64,000 nucleotides of DNA from Salinicoccus halitifaciens (GCF_021026095.1 NZ_JAJNCU010000001.1:62001-126000), one strand, 5' to 3'; shown: positions 16,295 through 25,180, numbered from the stretch's first letter. Made by a program: numbers and translations. The notes: generated from the sequence alone by a model not told the origin.

Positions 16295-18136
16295 ATGGGG
16301 GCTAAAAAAAGATATTTTCTCTTCGTTTCTGTTGATTCTTTAATCGTGACGTTTTCGATATTCATCAGTTATTACATCCTTGTTCCTTTCTTCTCGGAGT
16401 ACTCACTGTTTGTACTCGGAGCGACGGCGGCAATCATACTGCTCAGCCATCACATCTTCGCCTACATCTTCAACCTTTACCACAGGGCATGGGAGTTTGC
16501 GAGTGTCAGGGAGCTCACGTCGATCACACTCTCTGTGACGGCGACGATGGCCACGACGGCCGTGATGATATATCTGCTGTTCGATATGACATTCTTCAGG
16601 CTGATGCTCATCACATGGATGATGCATCTGATCCTGATCGGCGGCTCAAGGATGACATGGCGGGTCATGAATCATCATCTGAATGGCAGAAGGTCCAATG
16701 GCGCAAAGATGGTCAGGACACTGGTCGTGGGTGCCGGAAAAGGGGGAACCCTGCTGATCAGGCAGATGCTTGATAATCCGAGGATGGGCTTGAGTCCTGT
16801 GGTGATCGTGGATGATGATAAGACGAAAAGGAATATGGAATTAAGCGGCATCAAGGTGGAAGGTGACAGGAACGATATCAGACATCTGGTCGATAAGTAC
16901 GATATACAGAAAATCGTCATTGCGATCCCGTCACTCAGCAAGAAGGAGCTGAAAGATATCCACGACCTCGTGAACATCGAAGATGTGGAATTGATGACGA
17001 TGCCGAGCATAGAAGATGTAATGGTCGGAAAGCTTGAAGTGAACATGCTGAAGCATGTGGAAGTCGAGGACCTGCTCGGGCGTGAACCTGTGGAGCTGGA
17101 CATGGAAGGCATTGAGGAGCAGGTGACGGGCAAGACGATTCTGGTGACAGGTGCCGGGGGGAGCATCGGGTCGGAGATCGTCAGGCAGATTTCCCGGTTC
17201 AAACCAAGTCGTATACTTCTGCTCGGACACGGGGAGAACAGCATCTACATGATCCTCGAAGAAGTGCTGGACCGGAAGGATGAAGACATCAGCTATATAC
17301 CGGTCATCGCCGATGTACAGAACCGTAAGCGCATCTTTGAAGTATTCGAGAAATACCAGCCGGATATGGTGTACCATGCGGCGGCGCATAAACATGTGCC
17401 GATGATGGAGTACAACCCGGTCGAGGCCATCAAAAATAACATCATCGGAACGAAGAACACGGCCGAAGCGGCCTGCCACTACAAGGCTAAAAAGTTTGTG
17501 ATGATATCAACGGACAAAGCGGTCAATCCACCGAACGTCATGGGGGCGACGAAACGGGTTGCGGAGATGATCGTCCAGGCACTCGACAAGGACTGTGAAG
17601 ATACGACTCTCGTCGCAGTCAGATTCGGCAATGTACTCGGAAGCAACGGCTCGGTCGTGCCGAAGTTCAAACGCCAGATAGAAGAAGGCGGGCCGATCAC
17701 CGTCACCGATCCGAGGATGACACGGTACTTCATGACGATTCCCGAGGCATCACGGCTTGTCATCCAGGCGAGCACACTCGCCGAAGGGGGCGAGGTATTC
17801 GTCCTCGATATGGGCGAACCTGTGAAGATCGTCGATCTCGCCAAAAATATGATACGTCTCAGCGGCTTCAATGAAGAAGACATCGGAATCGAATTCGTCG
17901 GTGTGAGGCCCGGTGAGAAACTGTATGAGGAACTTCTCAACCCGGAGGAGATTCATCCTGAACAAGTATATGAAAAAATATACCGGGGTAGGGTATCTGA
18001 GTCTTCATTGAAGGTCATTGAAGAGAAAATAAAAGTCTTTTTGGCCATGAATGAAAATGAAGTGAAGGAAATGCTCATCAACTTTGTCGGCCGGGAAGAC
18101 ACTGGAAAAGAGATGGAGCAGAAACGTGCAGTCTAG
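16295..18136 (+). CDS. Membrane NDP-sugar 4,6-dehydratase (CapD/EpsC/PglF type)
   Basis: The ATG at 16295 follows AGAGGG by 4-5 nt; the ATG at 16277 has a poor site. The 613-residue protein has four N-terminal helices (to about residue 120), a CoA-binding-like Rossmann fold (VVGAGKGGTLL, about residues 144-154), then a second SDR-type domain with TGAGGSIGSEI (about 285), AAAHKHVPMME, and STDKAVNPPNVMGATKR (about 400), the catalytic region of the CapD/PglF family. It converts UDP-GlcNAc to the 4-keto-6-deoxy sugar, the first step to bacillosamine-type sugars. It matches the aminotransferase at 21068. Confidence 0.9.
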   Translation: MGAKKRYFLFVSVDSLIVTFSIFISYYILVPFFSEYSLFVLGATAAIILLSHHIFAYIFNLYHRAWEFASVRELTSITLSVTATMATTAVMIYLLFDMTFFRLMLITWMMHLILIGGSRMTWRVMNHHLNGRRSNGAKMVRTLVVGAGKGGTLLIRQMLDNPRMGLSPVVIVDDDKTKRNMELSGIKVEGDRNDIRHLVDKYDIQKIVIAIPSLSKKELKDIHDLVNIEDVELMTMPSIEDVMVGKLEVNMLKHVEVEDLLGREPVELDMEGIEEQVTGKTILVTGAGGSIGSEIVRQISRFKPSRILLLGHGENSIYMILEEVLDRKDEDISYIPVIADVQNRKRIFEVFEKYQPDMVYHAAAHKHVPMMEYNPVEAIKNNIIGTKNTAEAACHYKAKKFVMISTDKAVNPPNVMGATKRVAEMIVQALDKDCEDTTLVAVRFGNVLGSNGSVVPKFKRQIEEGGPITVTDPRMTRYFMTIPEASRLVIQASTLAEGGEVFVLDMGEPVKIVDLAKNMIRLSGFNEEDIGIEFVGVRPGEKLYEELLNPEEIHPEQVYEKIYRGRVSESSLKVIEEKIKVFLAMNENEVKEMLINFVGREDTGKEMEQKRAV

Positions 18137-19334
18137 AATGATGAATATCGTCGGGACGATTTTCATAGCGCTCAACCAGTGGCTGCAGGTCATACTGATC
18201 ACGCGCCTGCTTGGACTCTATGAAGTGGGGCTGTATTCCTACTTCCTGGCCTTGACCGCCCCGCTCGTATTATTCGCCCGATTTTCGCTGTCAAGGCTCG
18301 TCCCGACACAGACTAAACTGAGCTACGACTATGCCATATTCAGGCAGTTCCGTGACATCACGAATTACGGGTTCATAGTGACGGCAGTGGCGGCGATGAT
18401 CTTCATCGACCTGAACTTCTATGAAAGTATGTGTTTGTTCGTCTTCATACTTTTCAAGTATTACGAGAACAAGGAAGAATTCATCTACACGGAGAATATT
18501 TCAGAGTCCAGGATTTCATTTCTTGCATCATCAAAGATCTACAAAAGTATTCTTACGATGATACTCTTTACAATTGCGATCGTCATATTCGATTCACTGC
18601 TGATGGCGATGGTGAGCCTCTTCATATCACAGGTGCTCATCTACTACTTCTACGGATTGAAGTTCACTTACTCACCGGGGAAACCGGTGGTCAGGCTGAA
18701 TTCCGGCGATTTCAAAAAAATCTTCGCTCTCGGAATCGGGCTTTCACTTGTGGAAGTGCTCGCCTCACTGGTGTCGAATGTGCCAAGATACATGCTCGAA
18801 TACTTCCATAGTGTTGAAATTCTAGGTATTTTTGCAACGATCATGTACTTCGCACTGATCACGAATAACATCGTCTTTGCACTGAATGAAGGATTCATCG
18901 CAGGGCTTGCACAGCAGGCAAGGCAGAACATCAGATTATTCTATAAATCATTCTTTAAAATATGCGGAGTATTTCTGGGGCTGATTGCAGTCGGGGAAGT
19001 CGTACTCATCCTCTTCGGCAATGACATACTGGTTCTCGTGTACGGTGAAGAATTCATGGGCTATCAGCTTGAGATGCTGCTGCTCGGCGTCCTGTTATTC
19101 TTCGTCGTCTACACTAAACTTTTTGAAATGGCACTCAACGTGCTGAATCTCTACACACCCCAGGTTGTCATGCAGACGATCACTTTCATCGCAACAATCG
19201 TGCTGTCTGCAGCAGTGATCATACCGTACGGCCTGCCGGGGGCGTTCATTGTCACAATAAGCACATATGGGCTGTTGATGCTGGGTCAGATGGTGATCCT
19301 GCTGCATCACTGGAAATATAAAGTCAGTATTTAG
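18126..19334 (+). CDS. Polysaccharide flippase (Wzx-like)
   Basis: The likely start is GTG at 18126, 7 nt after GGAG, which gives an 11-nt overlap with the dehydratase gene; an ATG at 18138 is the alternative. The 402-residue protein has about 12 hydrophobic segments and the polysaccharide biosynthesis export pattern: IVGTIFIALNQWLQVILITRLLG at the start, then LVEVLASLVSNVPRYMLEYF near residue 210. It would flip lipid-linked repeat units across the membrane. A weak start context is the main uncertainty. Confidence 0.85.
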   Translation: MQSRMMNIVGTIFIALNQWLQVILITRLLGLYEVGLYSYFLALTAPLVLFARFSLSRLVPTQTKLSYDYAIFRQFRDITNYGFIVTAVAAMIFIDLNFYESMCLFVFILFKYYENKEEFIYTENISESRISFLASSKIYKSILTMILFTIAIVIFDSLLMAMVSLFISQVLIYYFYGLKFTYSPGKPVVRLNSGDFKKIFALGIGLSLVEVLASLVSNVPRYMLEYFHSVEILGIFATIMYFALITNNIVFALNEGFIAGLAQQARQNIRLFYKSFFKICGVFLGLIAVGEVVLILFGNDILVLVYGEEFMGYQLEMLLLGVLLFFVVYTKLFEMALNVLNLYTPQVVMQTITFIATIVLSAAVIIPYGLPGAFIVTISTYGLLMLGQMVILLHHWKYKVSI

Positions 19335-19347
19335 GAGGGGGTGAGGT

Positions 19348-20610
19348 ATGGTCATCATATGGCTCGCCGCATCATTATATATCATCGTCAGCTTTTTGTT
19401 TCAGCATTACATCCCGGATACTCAATATATGACGTTTTCATTCATCATTTTCACAGTAATCGTCTTGTTCTTCACACTTTTGATCAATCACACGAAATTT
19501 GCGGCCATCATCTATACGAGTTTCATCATCAGGCTGATGATGATGATGATAGACTTCAGGCCGGGTGAGAAAATCATCCCTCACAGTGGTGTGGATACGG
19601 AGGATTACCATGAGGCTGCACTCAAGATCAGTCTCAATCCTTCACTGGTGGAAACCGACATCTATGGCGGATTTTATTCGAAATTTCTGGGGCTGCTCTT
19701 CCATGTATACGGGGACGACCGGCTGTTTGCACAATTCCTGAACATCATCATCGCTGTCACGGCACTCCTGATCATGATCAAGATCTTCAAGATGCTCGAT
19801 ATTTCTGAAAAAGTCCAGTGGTATCTGGTGTTATTGATGGCATTCTTTCCGCACTCGCTGATTTTCTCGAGCATATTGATGCGGGAGTCATTGATTTCAA
19901 TCACCATCGTGCTGTCATTATATTTCTTCACCCGCTGGTATAAAAACAGGGAACGGTCGAGTGCGCTGCTCAGTGTGATCTTCGTACTGCTCGGGGCATC
20001 CTTCCATACGGCAGTCATGGGGATACTGCTCGGCTATCTGTTCGGCTTCATCTTCTACCGGCACAATACAAAAAGTTTCAAGTTTTCATTGGAATCACTC
20101 GTGCCGTTCGGTCTTTTTGCACTCACTCTGACTTATATGCTGTCCTTTCCGAACCTGATCGAGGAGCTGCCGATATTCAACAAGGTGGACCAGGTGTTCA
20201 ATAAGGATGTCGGCCTGTACAAAACGGTGGCTTCCGCAAGCGGCGGCTCGGCCTACCTCACAGGACTCGAAGTGAACAACCTGTCCCAGCTGCTGATGTA
20301 TTCACCGATCAAGTTCATCTATTTCATCGCATCACCGATGCCGTGGAATATCGGGAGCTTGAATGAGCTGATTGCGTTCCTGTTCGACGGTGTCTTCTAT
20401 GTCATCGCCCTTGTGGTGTTCATCAAAAATTTCCACATCATAAAGAAAAGGCCGATCCTTGGAATACTTCTGATCAGCGTCATGGTCGGCTGGTTCGTAT
20501 TCGGACTTGCGATTTCCAATGCAGGGACCGGGCTCAGGCACCGCTTCAAATTCTTTTACATCATCGTCGTCATCCTCGGCGTCATCTGGGATTATCGATG
20601 GAGAAGGTGA
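19348..20610 (+). CDS. Polytopic membrane protein, likely Wzy polymerase or GT-C glycosyltransferase
   Basis: The 420-residue protein has about 10-12 membrane segments. DTEDYHEAALKISLN near residue 85 and SSILMRESLISITI near residue 175 resemble the acidic loop and Arg-Glu motif of GT-C/EpsG-like enzymes. Position directly after the flippase fits a Wzy-type polymerase that joins repeat units outside the membrane; these proteins diverge so much that sequence alone cannot decide. The ribosome site is TAGGAGGGGGTGAGGT. A structured gap follows before the aminotransferase. Confidence 0.65.
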   Translation: MVIIWLAASLYIIVSFLFQHYIPDTQYMTFSFIIFTVIVLFFTLLINHTKFAAIIYTSFIIRLMMMMIDFRPGEKIIPHSGVDTEDYHEAALKISLNPSLVETDIYGGFYSKFLGLLFHVYGDDRLFAQFLNIIIAVTALLIMIKIFKMLDISEKVQWYLVLLMAFFPHSLIFSSILMRESLISITIVLSLYFFTRWYKNRERSSALLSVIFVLLGASFHTAVMGILLGYLFGFIFYRHNTKSFKFSLESLVPFGLFALTLTYMLSFPNLIEELPIFNKVDQVFNKDVGLYKTVASASGGSAYLTGLEVNNLSQLLMYSPIKFIYFIASPMPWNIGSLNELIAFLFDGVFYVIALVVFIKNFHIIKKRPILGILLISVMVGWFVFGLAISNAGTGLRHRFKFFYIIVVILGVIWDYRWRR

Positions 20611-20638
20611 AGTATGTATAACAGGAGAATCGGGGGGA

Positions 20639-20983
20639 GGGGCTTTTGGAAATCTTCGAAGGGCACCAGCGGACAGACGGAAGAAGTCATGCCAATCATC
20701 GCTGGTGTCTACCCCATAGTCGCTAAGCTTAATATTTACAGCGTATTGGACATCACAGTCGCTGCATCCGCAAAATGTTTGAAAGCACCCGGAGTGGCAT
20801 CACTATTCCACTATGAATGAACTGGTGTTCATGCCGGGCAGGGGGGATGGTAGGAAAGGGTTATATGAATCACGGTTGAGTGGCATCGGAAATCACAATA
20901 TCGGCGTATCAAGGGAAGCAGGGGAGCTTAAATCCGGATATCAGTCTTTATGGAACTGTGATTTCTGAAAGCGCCACCGTGAT
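20639..20983 (+). ncRNA. Highly structured intergenic segment inside the capsule operon (RNA element candidate or decayed gene)
   Basis: The 457-nt gap 20611-21067 has no good gene but strong base pairing. GGGCACCAGCG (20661-20671) pairs with 20700-20710 (11 bp with G-T). A three-way junction: CCCGG (20788-20792) with CCGGG (20834-20838) encloses AGTGG/CCACT and ATGAAC-TGGT-GTTCAT hairpins. A long composite helix: ATCACGGT (20869-20876) with 20976-20983, GGC (20882-20884) with 20973-20975, and TCGGAAATCAC (20886-20896) with 20958-20968, 22 bp in all. The nested register makes chance unlikely. It could act like the EAR antiterminator RNA of Bacillus eps operons. The alternative is a decayed acetyltransferase gene: a short frame (20880-21026) reads NPDISLYGTVISESATV, hexapeptide-like. 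Confidence 0.45.
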
Positions 20984-21067
20984 GGGAAGGAACAAGGGTA
21001 AGGGAGTACGGAGCAAAAAGGAGTAAACGAAAGATTAAAATGCTTTAAGGGGAAAGGGGCTTATCAT

Positions 21068-22222
21068 ATGGTTTCAAACAGGGTGTTTCTATCGTCTCCG
21101 CATATGGGAGGCAATGAAGAGAAATATGTCAGTGATGCATTCGAGAAGAACTGGATTGCGCCGCTTGGGGAAAACGTCGATGAATTCGAAAATCAGATCA
21201 GGCAGTATACAGGGGCGAACGCTGCCTGTGCAGTATCCAGCGGCACCGGTGCGATACATCTTGCACTGGATGTGCTGAATGTCGGGAGAGGGGACGTTGT
21301 GTTCTGTTCATCGCTCACTTTTGTGGCGAGCGCGAATCCAATCCTCTACATGGGTGCAACACCGGTATTTATCGATTCCGAGATGGACAGCTGGAATATG
21401 TCGCCGAATCTGCTGGAGAAGGCCATGAGATATTACAGGATGAAGGGGAAACTGCCAAAGGCGGTCATCGTGGTGAATCTTTACGGCCAGTCGGCAAGGA
21501 TGGACCGCATCATGGAGATATGCGACCGGTACGGCGTGCCGGTGATCGAGGACGCAGCGGAGTCGCTCGGCGCGGAATATCAGGGACAGCCAAGCGGGAC
21601 GTTTGGGAAAATCGGCGTATTTTCCTTCAACGGCAATAAAATCATCACGACTTCCGGAGGCGGGATGATGATTTCTGACGATGAGCTGATCATCAAGAAA
21701 GCGCTGAAAAAAGCGACACAGTCGAAAGAAGCCGCAGAGCATTACCAGCACAATGAAGTCGGCTACAACTACCGTCTGAGCAATATCAGCGCGGGCATCG
21801 GCCGGGGTCAGATGGAAGTGCTCGACGATCGGATCGCCAAGAAGCGGGCGATTTTCGAACAGTATGTGGATGGTTTCGGTGATGTCAGTGCGGTGGATTT
21901 CATGCCTGAAATCGAAGGTTCCTTCCATACGAGATGGCTGTCGACCATGCTGATAGACCCGGCCAAGTCATCGGTCACCCCGAGCCGCATCATAAAATAT
22001 CTGGCGCAGGAAAACATTGAAGCACGCCCTGTATGGAAACCGCTGCATATGCAGCCATTATTTGAAACGTGCCCTTATTTCAGGGGGGAACAGGACAACG
22101 CCAAATATCTTTTTGAACATGGTTTATGCCTCCCTTCCGATACGAAGATGACGGAAGAGGAGATCAACAGAGTCATCACTCTGGTCAGGGATCTGCTGCC
22201 GATTCACAGAATCATAGCATAA
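21068..22222 (+). CDS. PLP-dependent sugar 4-aminotransferase (DegT/DnrJ/EryC1; PglE/EpsN type)
   Basis: The 384-residue protein starts after GGAAAGGGGC. Family signatures are SSPHMGGNEEKYV (residues 9-21), SSGTGAIHLAL (about 58), VIEDAAESLGA (about 160) and FSFNGNKIITTSGGGM (about 182-197), whose lysine binds PLP. It converts the 4-keto-6-deoxy sugar made by the CapD-type dehydratase into the 4-amino sugar. PglE/EpsN operons usually also encode a PglD/EpsM acetyltransferase; none is present here, while two formyltransferases are in the first unit. That suggests N-formylation rather than N-acetylation of the product. Confidence 0.9.
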   Translation: MVSNRVFLSSPHMGGNEEKYVSDAFEKNWIAPLGENVDEFENQIRQYTGANAACAVSSGTGAIHLALDVLNVGRGDVVFCSSLTFVASANPILYMGATPVFIDSEMDSWNMSPNLLEKAMRYYRMKGKLPKAVIVVNLYGQSARMDRIMEICDRYGVPVIEDAAESLGAEYQGQPSGTFGKIGVFSFNGNKIITTSGGGMMISDDELIIKKALKKATQSKEAAEHYQHNEVGYNYRLSNISAGIGRGQMEVLDDRIAKKRAIFEQYVDGFGDVSAVDFMPEIEGSFHTRWLSTMLIDPAKSSVTPSRIIKYLAQENIEARPVWKPLHMQPLFETCPYFRGEQDNAKYLFEHGLCLPSDTKMTEEEINRVITLVRDLLPIHRIIA

Positions 22223-22257
22223 AAATCAGGATGGTATTAAGGGAGAGGTGTCATATA

Positions 22258-23481
22258 ATGACTCAGAACAGTATGGGAGCTTATAAGGGGACGTTCGGGG
22301 AAAGGACTCTTGACCCTGAATCACTTGAAACGACTTACACCGGTAAGGAGAGCGGCAGCAACAGAATCAGAGTGACGAGGTTCAAAAGGGAAGCAGTACA
22401 GAAGGTGTCGGAAACCGCTGCAGCGCAGGCAGCGGTCAAGGGAACGGTCAGCCCGGTGATCGACAGGCAGGCTGCGGATCGGGATATCCGTCCTGCGGCC
22501 AAAAAGAATATGGACATCTACTTTACGAAGGACTATGTCAAAGTCAATGAGCTCATTGAAAACGGGGAAGGCAAGTTCTTCGAGATCAAAAGCAAATACG
22601 GTCATGTGACCCACAGTGCAATCAAAAGGGAAATCCATACCACATTGGATGGCGTGAAATATTACGATCTGATTTCACCCTATGGATACGGTGGTCCGGT
22701 AATCCATGAATCCACGAATAAGGAAAAACTGATTTCTGAATTTGAGGATTGCTTCAGCATTTACTGTGCCAACAATAATATCGTTTCGGAGTTCATCAGG
22801 TTCCATCCGATATTCCAGAACCAGGAGGATTTCAGCGGTATCTACGATACCATGTACTTAAGGCAGACGGTCGGTACAGACTTCAAAAGATTTGAGGACA
22901 CTTTCCAGAATGAATTTTCAAGGACGGCCAGGACCAAAATCAGGAAACGGCTCAGGGACGACCGGTTTTCTTTCCATATCGACAGAGGGTTTAAAAATGT
23001 CGAATCTTTCATCGACATCTATAATTTGACGATGGAACGCCATAATGCGACACAGTTCTATTATTTCAGCAGGGAGTATTTCCACGCATTGAAGGACAGG
23101 TTCGGGGAGGACCTGCTGACGATCAGTGTCAAATTCGAAGATAAGGTCATTGCGATGGGACTTTATATGCTCTCGGGTGACGTCATTCATGATCATCTGA
23201 ACGGGACGGATCCGGATTATCTGGAGCATTCACCCGCCTATCTTCTGAAGTATGCTTCGATGAAATGGGGCGTTGAAAACGGCTACTCGCTGATCCATTA
23301 CGGCGGGGGTGTTTCCAATGCCGAAGATGATCCGGTACTGCATTTCAAGAGGCGTTTCAGCAAGCATACGGAATTCAAATTCCACATCGGGAAGAAAATA
23401 TGGAACCAGGAAGTATACAATGCCTTATGTGACAAAAGGGGATTGGACAAAAATAGAGAATACTTCCCGGCATACCGGTGA
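22258..23481 (+). CDS. GNAT/FemAB-like acyltransferase of the capsule locus
   Basis: Start at the ATG at 22258, after GGGAGAGGTG. The 407-residue protein has a basic, low-complexity N-terminus (to about residue 85) and then a FemAB/BioF2-like GNAT domain: IVSEFIRFHPIF near residue 175, RTARTKIRKRLRDD near 220, and a C-terminal YLLKYASMKWGVENGYSLI with HYGGGVSNAEDDPVLHFKR near 345. Related proteins transfer amino-acyl or acyl groups to peptidoglycan or surface sugars, so it may add an amino acid or acetyl group to the polymer. It overlaps the next gene by 4 nt (GTGA). Confidence 0.7.
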   Translation: MTQNSMGAYKGTFGERTLDPESLETTYTGKESGSNRIRVTRFKREAVQKVSETAAAQAAVKGTVSPVIDRQAADRDIRPAAKKNMDIYFTKDYVKVNELIENGEGKFFEIKSKYGHVTHSAIKREIHTTLDGVKYYDLISPYGYGGPVIHESTNKEKLISEFEDCFSIYCANNNIVSEFIRFHPIFQNQEDFSGIYDTMYLRQTVGTDFKRFEDTFQNEFSRTARTKIRKRLRDDRFSFHIDRGFKNVESFIDIYNLTMERHNATQFYYFSREYFHALKDRFGEDLLTISVKFEDKVIAMGLYMLSGDVIHDHLNGTDPDYLEHSPAYLLKYASMKWGVENGYSLIHYGGGVSNAEDDPVLHFKRRFSKHTEFKFHIGKKIWNQEVYNALCDKRGLDKNREYFPAYR

Positions 23482-24077
23482 AAAAGCTGAACGGCAGCAT
23501 GAAGTTCAGGTTCCTGGTGATCGGAATCTGCTTAATCCTGCTTCTGAGTGTGGTTGTCGTCATCGAAAGCTTCGAACACGGTGAGACGGATGAGCCGGTG
23601 CCTGCCGATGTGATCATCATGCTCGGCGGGGACGACCGGGGCCGGCTGCAGAAGGCTGCTGAATTATATCATGCAGGTTATGCAGATTATGTGATGATCT
23701 CACCGCTCAGCGATGAATATTATTCCCAGAGCCGGGAATTTGCCAATACGCTCGGCATCCCGGATCATGCGATCATCGCAGAGACCGAAGCCACCAGTAC
23801 TTATACGAATGCTGTCCTGAGTCTTGAGATGATGGAGAAACTTGGATTCGAAAATGCGCTCGTCGTGACGAGCGACTTTCATTTAAAACGATCGAGGCTG
23901 GCTTTTGACCGCGTAAATGACGACCGTTTTGATTTGACTTATGTCGCTGCCTTAAGTGAAGACGGTGAGAAATGGCACGAAAGGTCATATGCGAGACTGC
24001 TGTGGGCCACTGAATTTTACAGGATGTGGGGTTACAGGCTGGGATTGTATAAAGTGCTGGATCTCCCCGATGATTGA
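23478..24077 (+). CDS. DUF218/YdcF-family membrane-anchored protein, copy 1
   Basis: GTG start overlaps the stop of the previous gene (GTGA). The 199-residue protein has one N-terminal membrane helix (about residues 12-27), then an extracellular DUF218 domain: DVIIMLGGDDRGRLQKAAEL (about 42-61), ATSTYTNAVLSLEMM (about 97-111), VVTSDFHLKRSRLAF (about 120-134) and a final WGYRLGLYKVLD. Family members (YdcF, SanA) act in envelope sugar or lipid metabolism, but the reaction is not settled. A close paralog lies at 28389. Confidence 0.8.
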   Translation: MKKLNGSMKFRFLVIGICLILLLSVVVVIESFEHGETDEPVPADVIIMLGGDDRGRLQKAAELYHAGYADYVMISPLSDEYYSQSREFANTLGIPDHAIIAETEATSTYTNAVLSLEMMEKLGFENALVVTSDFHLKRSRLAFDRVNDDRFDLTYVAALSEDGEKWHERSYARLLWATEFYRMWGYRLGLYKVLDLPDD

Positions 24078-24115
24078 TTTGTGCGTTGTATTTATAAAAG
24101 AAGTGGGTGAGGGAG

Positions 24116-24640
24116 ATGATTTCCTATCAGGCAATGAACATTCATCTAAATAAGATCGTATTGCCGAAGACCGTCTCACATATCCTTGAATCGAAGTTTG
24201 ATTTCACGGATTTGGAGCTGGAATTCATCAATGGGGCTAATCAGTTTTTGAAGGAATATGCAGGTATTGAAAGTTATAAAGTGAAGATGGTCTACTGCCT
24301 TGGCACATGCCTGTTCAATTTCACGCGGGTGGGGCTTTATTTTCTGCTGGAAGATGAAGTGCTGACTATCAGCACTTCGAACTTGAAGAATATGAACGGT
24401 GAGGAACCCGACTGGCGGGTCATGCATTTTCCCTTCAGGGTAATTGAAGAACTCGATCTTGAAATGGTTGAAAACCTCAATGATCATAAATATGAGGCGG
24501 GTATATTATATGTAACGGTCATCAATGATAAAGGCGTCAATCGCACGCATGTGCTGCATAACATCAATCCGGAGCACATCCACTGCTTCAGGGATTTTTA
24601 CACGAATATCATGGAAAATAAAAGGATCAGGGGAGCTTGA
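24116..24640 (+). CDS. Unknown 174-residue protein, paralog of the gene at 30787
   Basis: I do not recognise this family. The ATG at 24116 is chosen because the paralog starts with the same segment (MISYQAMN against MIQYKVLN); a GTG at 24107 is possible. It is soluble, with conserved segments shared with the paralog: LPKT near residue 16, CLGTCL near 62 (CMGTCL in the paralog), FTRVGLYFLLEDEV near 70, KYEAGILYVTVINDKG near 128 and RTHVLHN near 145. Cys-x-Gly-Thr-Cys suggests a redox or metal pair. It lies between a DUF218 gene and a PPOX-like gene. Confidence 0.65.
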   Translation: MISYQAMNIHLNKIVLPKTVSHILESKFDFTDLELEFINGANQFLKEYAGIESYKVKMVYCLGTCLFNFTRVGLYFLLEDEVLTISTSNLKNMNGEEPDWRVMHFPFRVIEELDLEMVENLNDHKYEAGILYVTVINDKGVNRTHVLHNINPEHIHCFRDFYTNIMENKRIRGA

Positions 24641-24705
24641 ATATAAATGATTTTACATGTTTATCCACGGCGTTTCAAAGGAATTTGAATGGTGAGGTGA
24701 TAGGC

Positions 24706-25137
24706 ATGGAAAGAGAAATGGTGAAAAAAGAGGTCGAAAGGATTCTTGATGCGCCGAGGGTAGGCATCATGTCCACCGCCTATGGCAATAAACCCCACAG
24801 CCGTTATGTAACATTTTATAATGACGGGAGGAACCTCTATACCGAGGTTACAGCGGAATCCGTCGACACCGATGAAATCAGGGACAACAACTTGAGCTAC
24901 ATCATCCTCGGCTATGACGAGGAGGCGGATTCAAGTTATGTCGAAATGCTTGCGAGGACGGAAGTCGTGATGGACCAGCCGACGGTAGACTGGCTGTGGG
25001 ATCAGCAGGAGCATCATGATATCGAGGAATTGGAAAGTCAGGTGATGGTGGTGCTGAAATTCATCCCGAAAGAGATCAAGCTGATGAACGCAAACGATGA
25101 AATCGATGTGCCGGAAGTGCTTGATTTTGCGGGATGA
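24706..25137 (+). CDS. Pyridoxamine 5'-phosphate oxidase-family protein
   Basis: Start at the ATG at 24706, after GGTGAGGTGATAGGC; the longer frame is out of reach of a ribosome site. The 143-residue protein has a split-barrel flavin-binding domain: VGIMSTAYGNKPHSRYVTFYNDG (starting about residue 18), and a C-terminal VMVVLKFIPKEIKLM. Stand-alone members of this group bind FMN or heme and are often annotated as general stress proteins; the reaction is unknown. It is the last gene of the second capsule unit, which ends in a strong terminator. Confidence 0.75.
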   Translation: MEREMVKKEVERILDAPRVGIMSTAYGNKPHSRYVTFYNDGRNLYTEVTAESVDTDEIRDNNLSYIILGYDEEADSSYVEMLARTEVVMDQPTVDWLWDQQEHHDIEELESQVMVVLKFIPKEIKLMNANDEIDVPEVLDFAG

Positions 25138-25141
25138 TTGA

Positions 25142-25180
25142 AGAGATGATTCTTCCTGAGGAAGAGGCATCTCTTTTTTA
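25142..25180 (+). terminator. Terminator of the second capsule unit
   Basis: AGAGATG/CATCTCT with an inner CTTCC/GGAAG stem (25142-25174) is followed by TTTTTTA. Confidence 0.85.

Noticed and set aside
20614..20820. 68-codon frame in the capsule gap
   Set aside because: No domain, weak ribosome site, and the sequence lies across stable stems of the structured segment; more likely not translated.
20611..21067. Group II intron or retron RNA
   Set aside because: No domain V-like hairpin, no GUGYG start, and no reverse transcriptase gene nearby.
21308..21928. 206-codon minus-strand frame
   Set aside because: Shadow of the aminotransferase gene; no start site.
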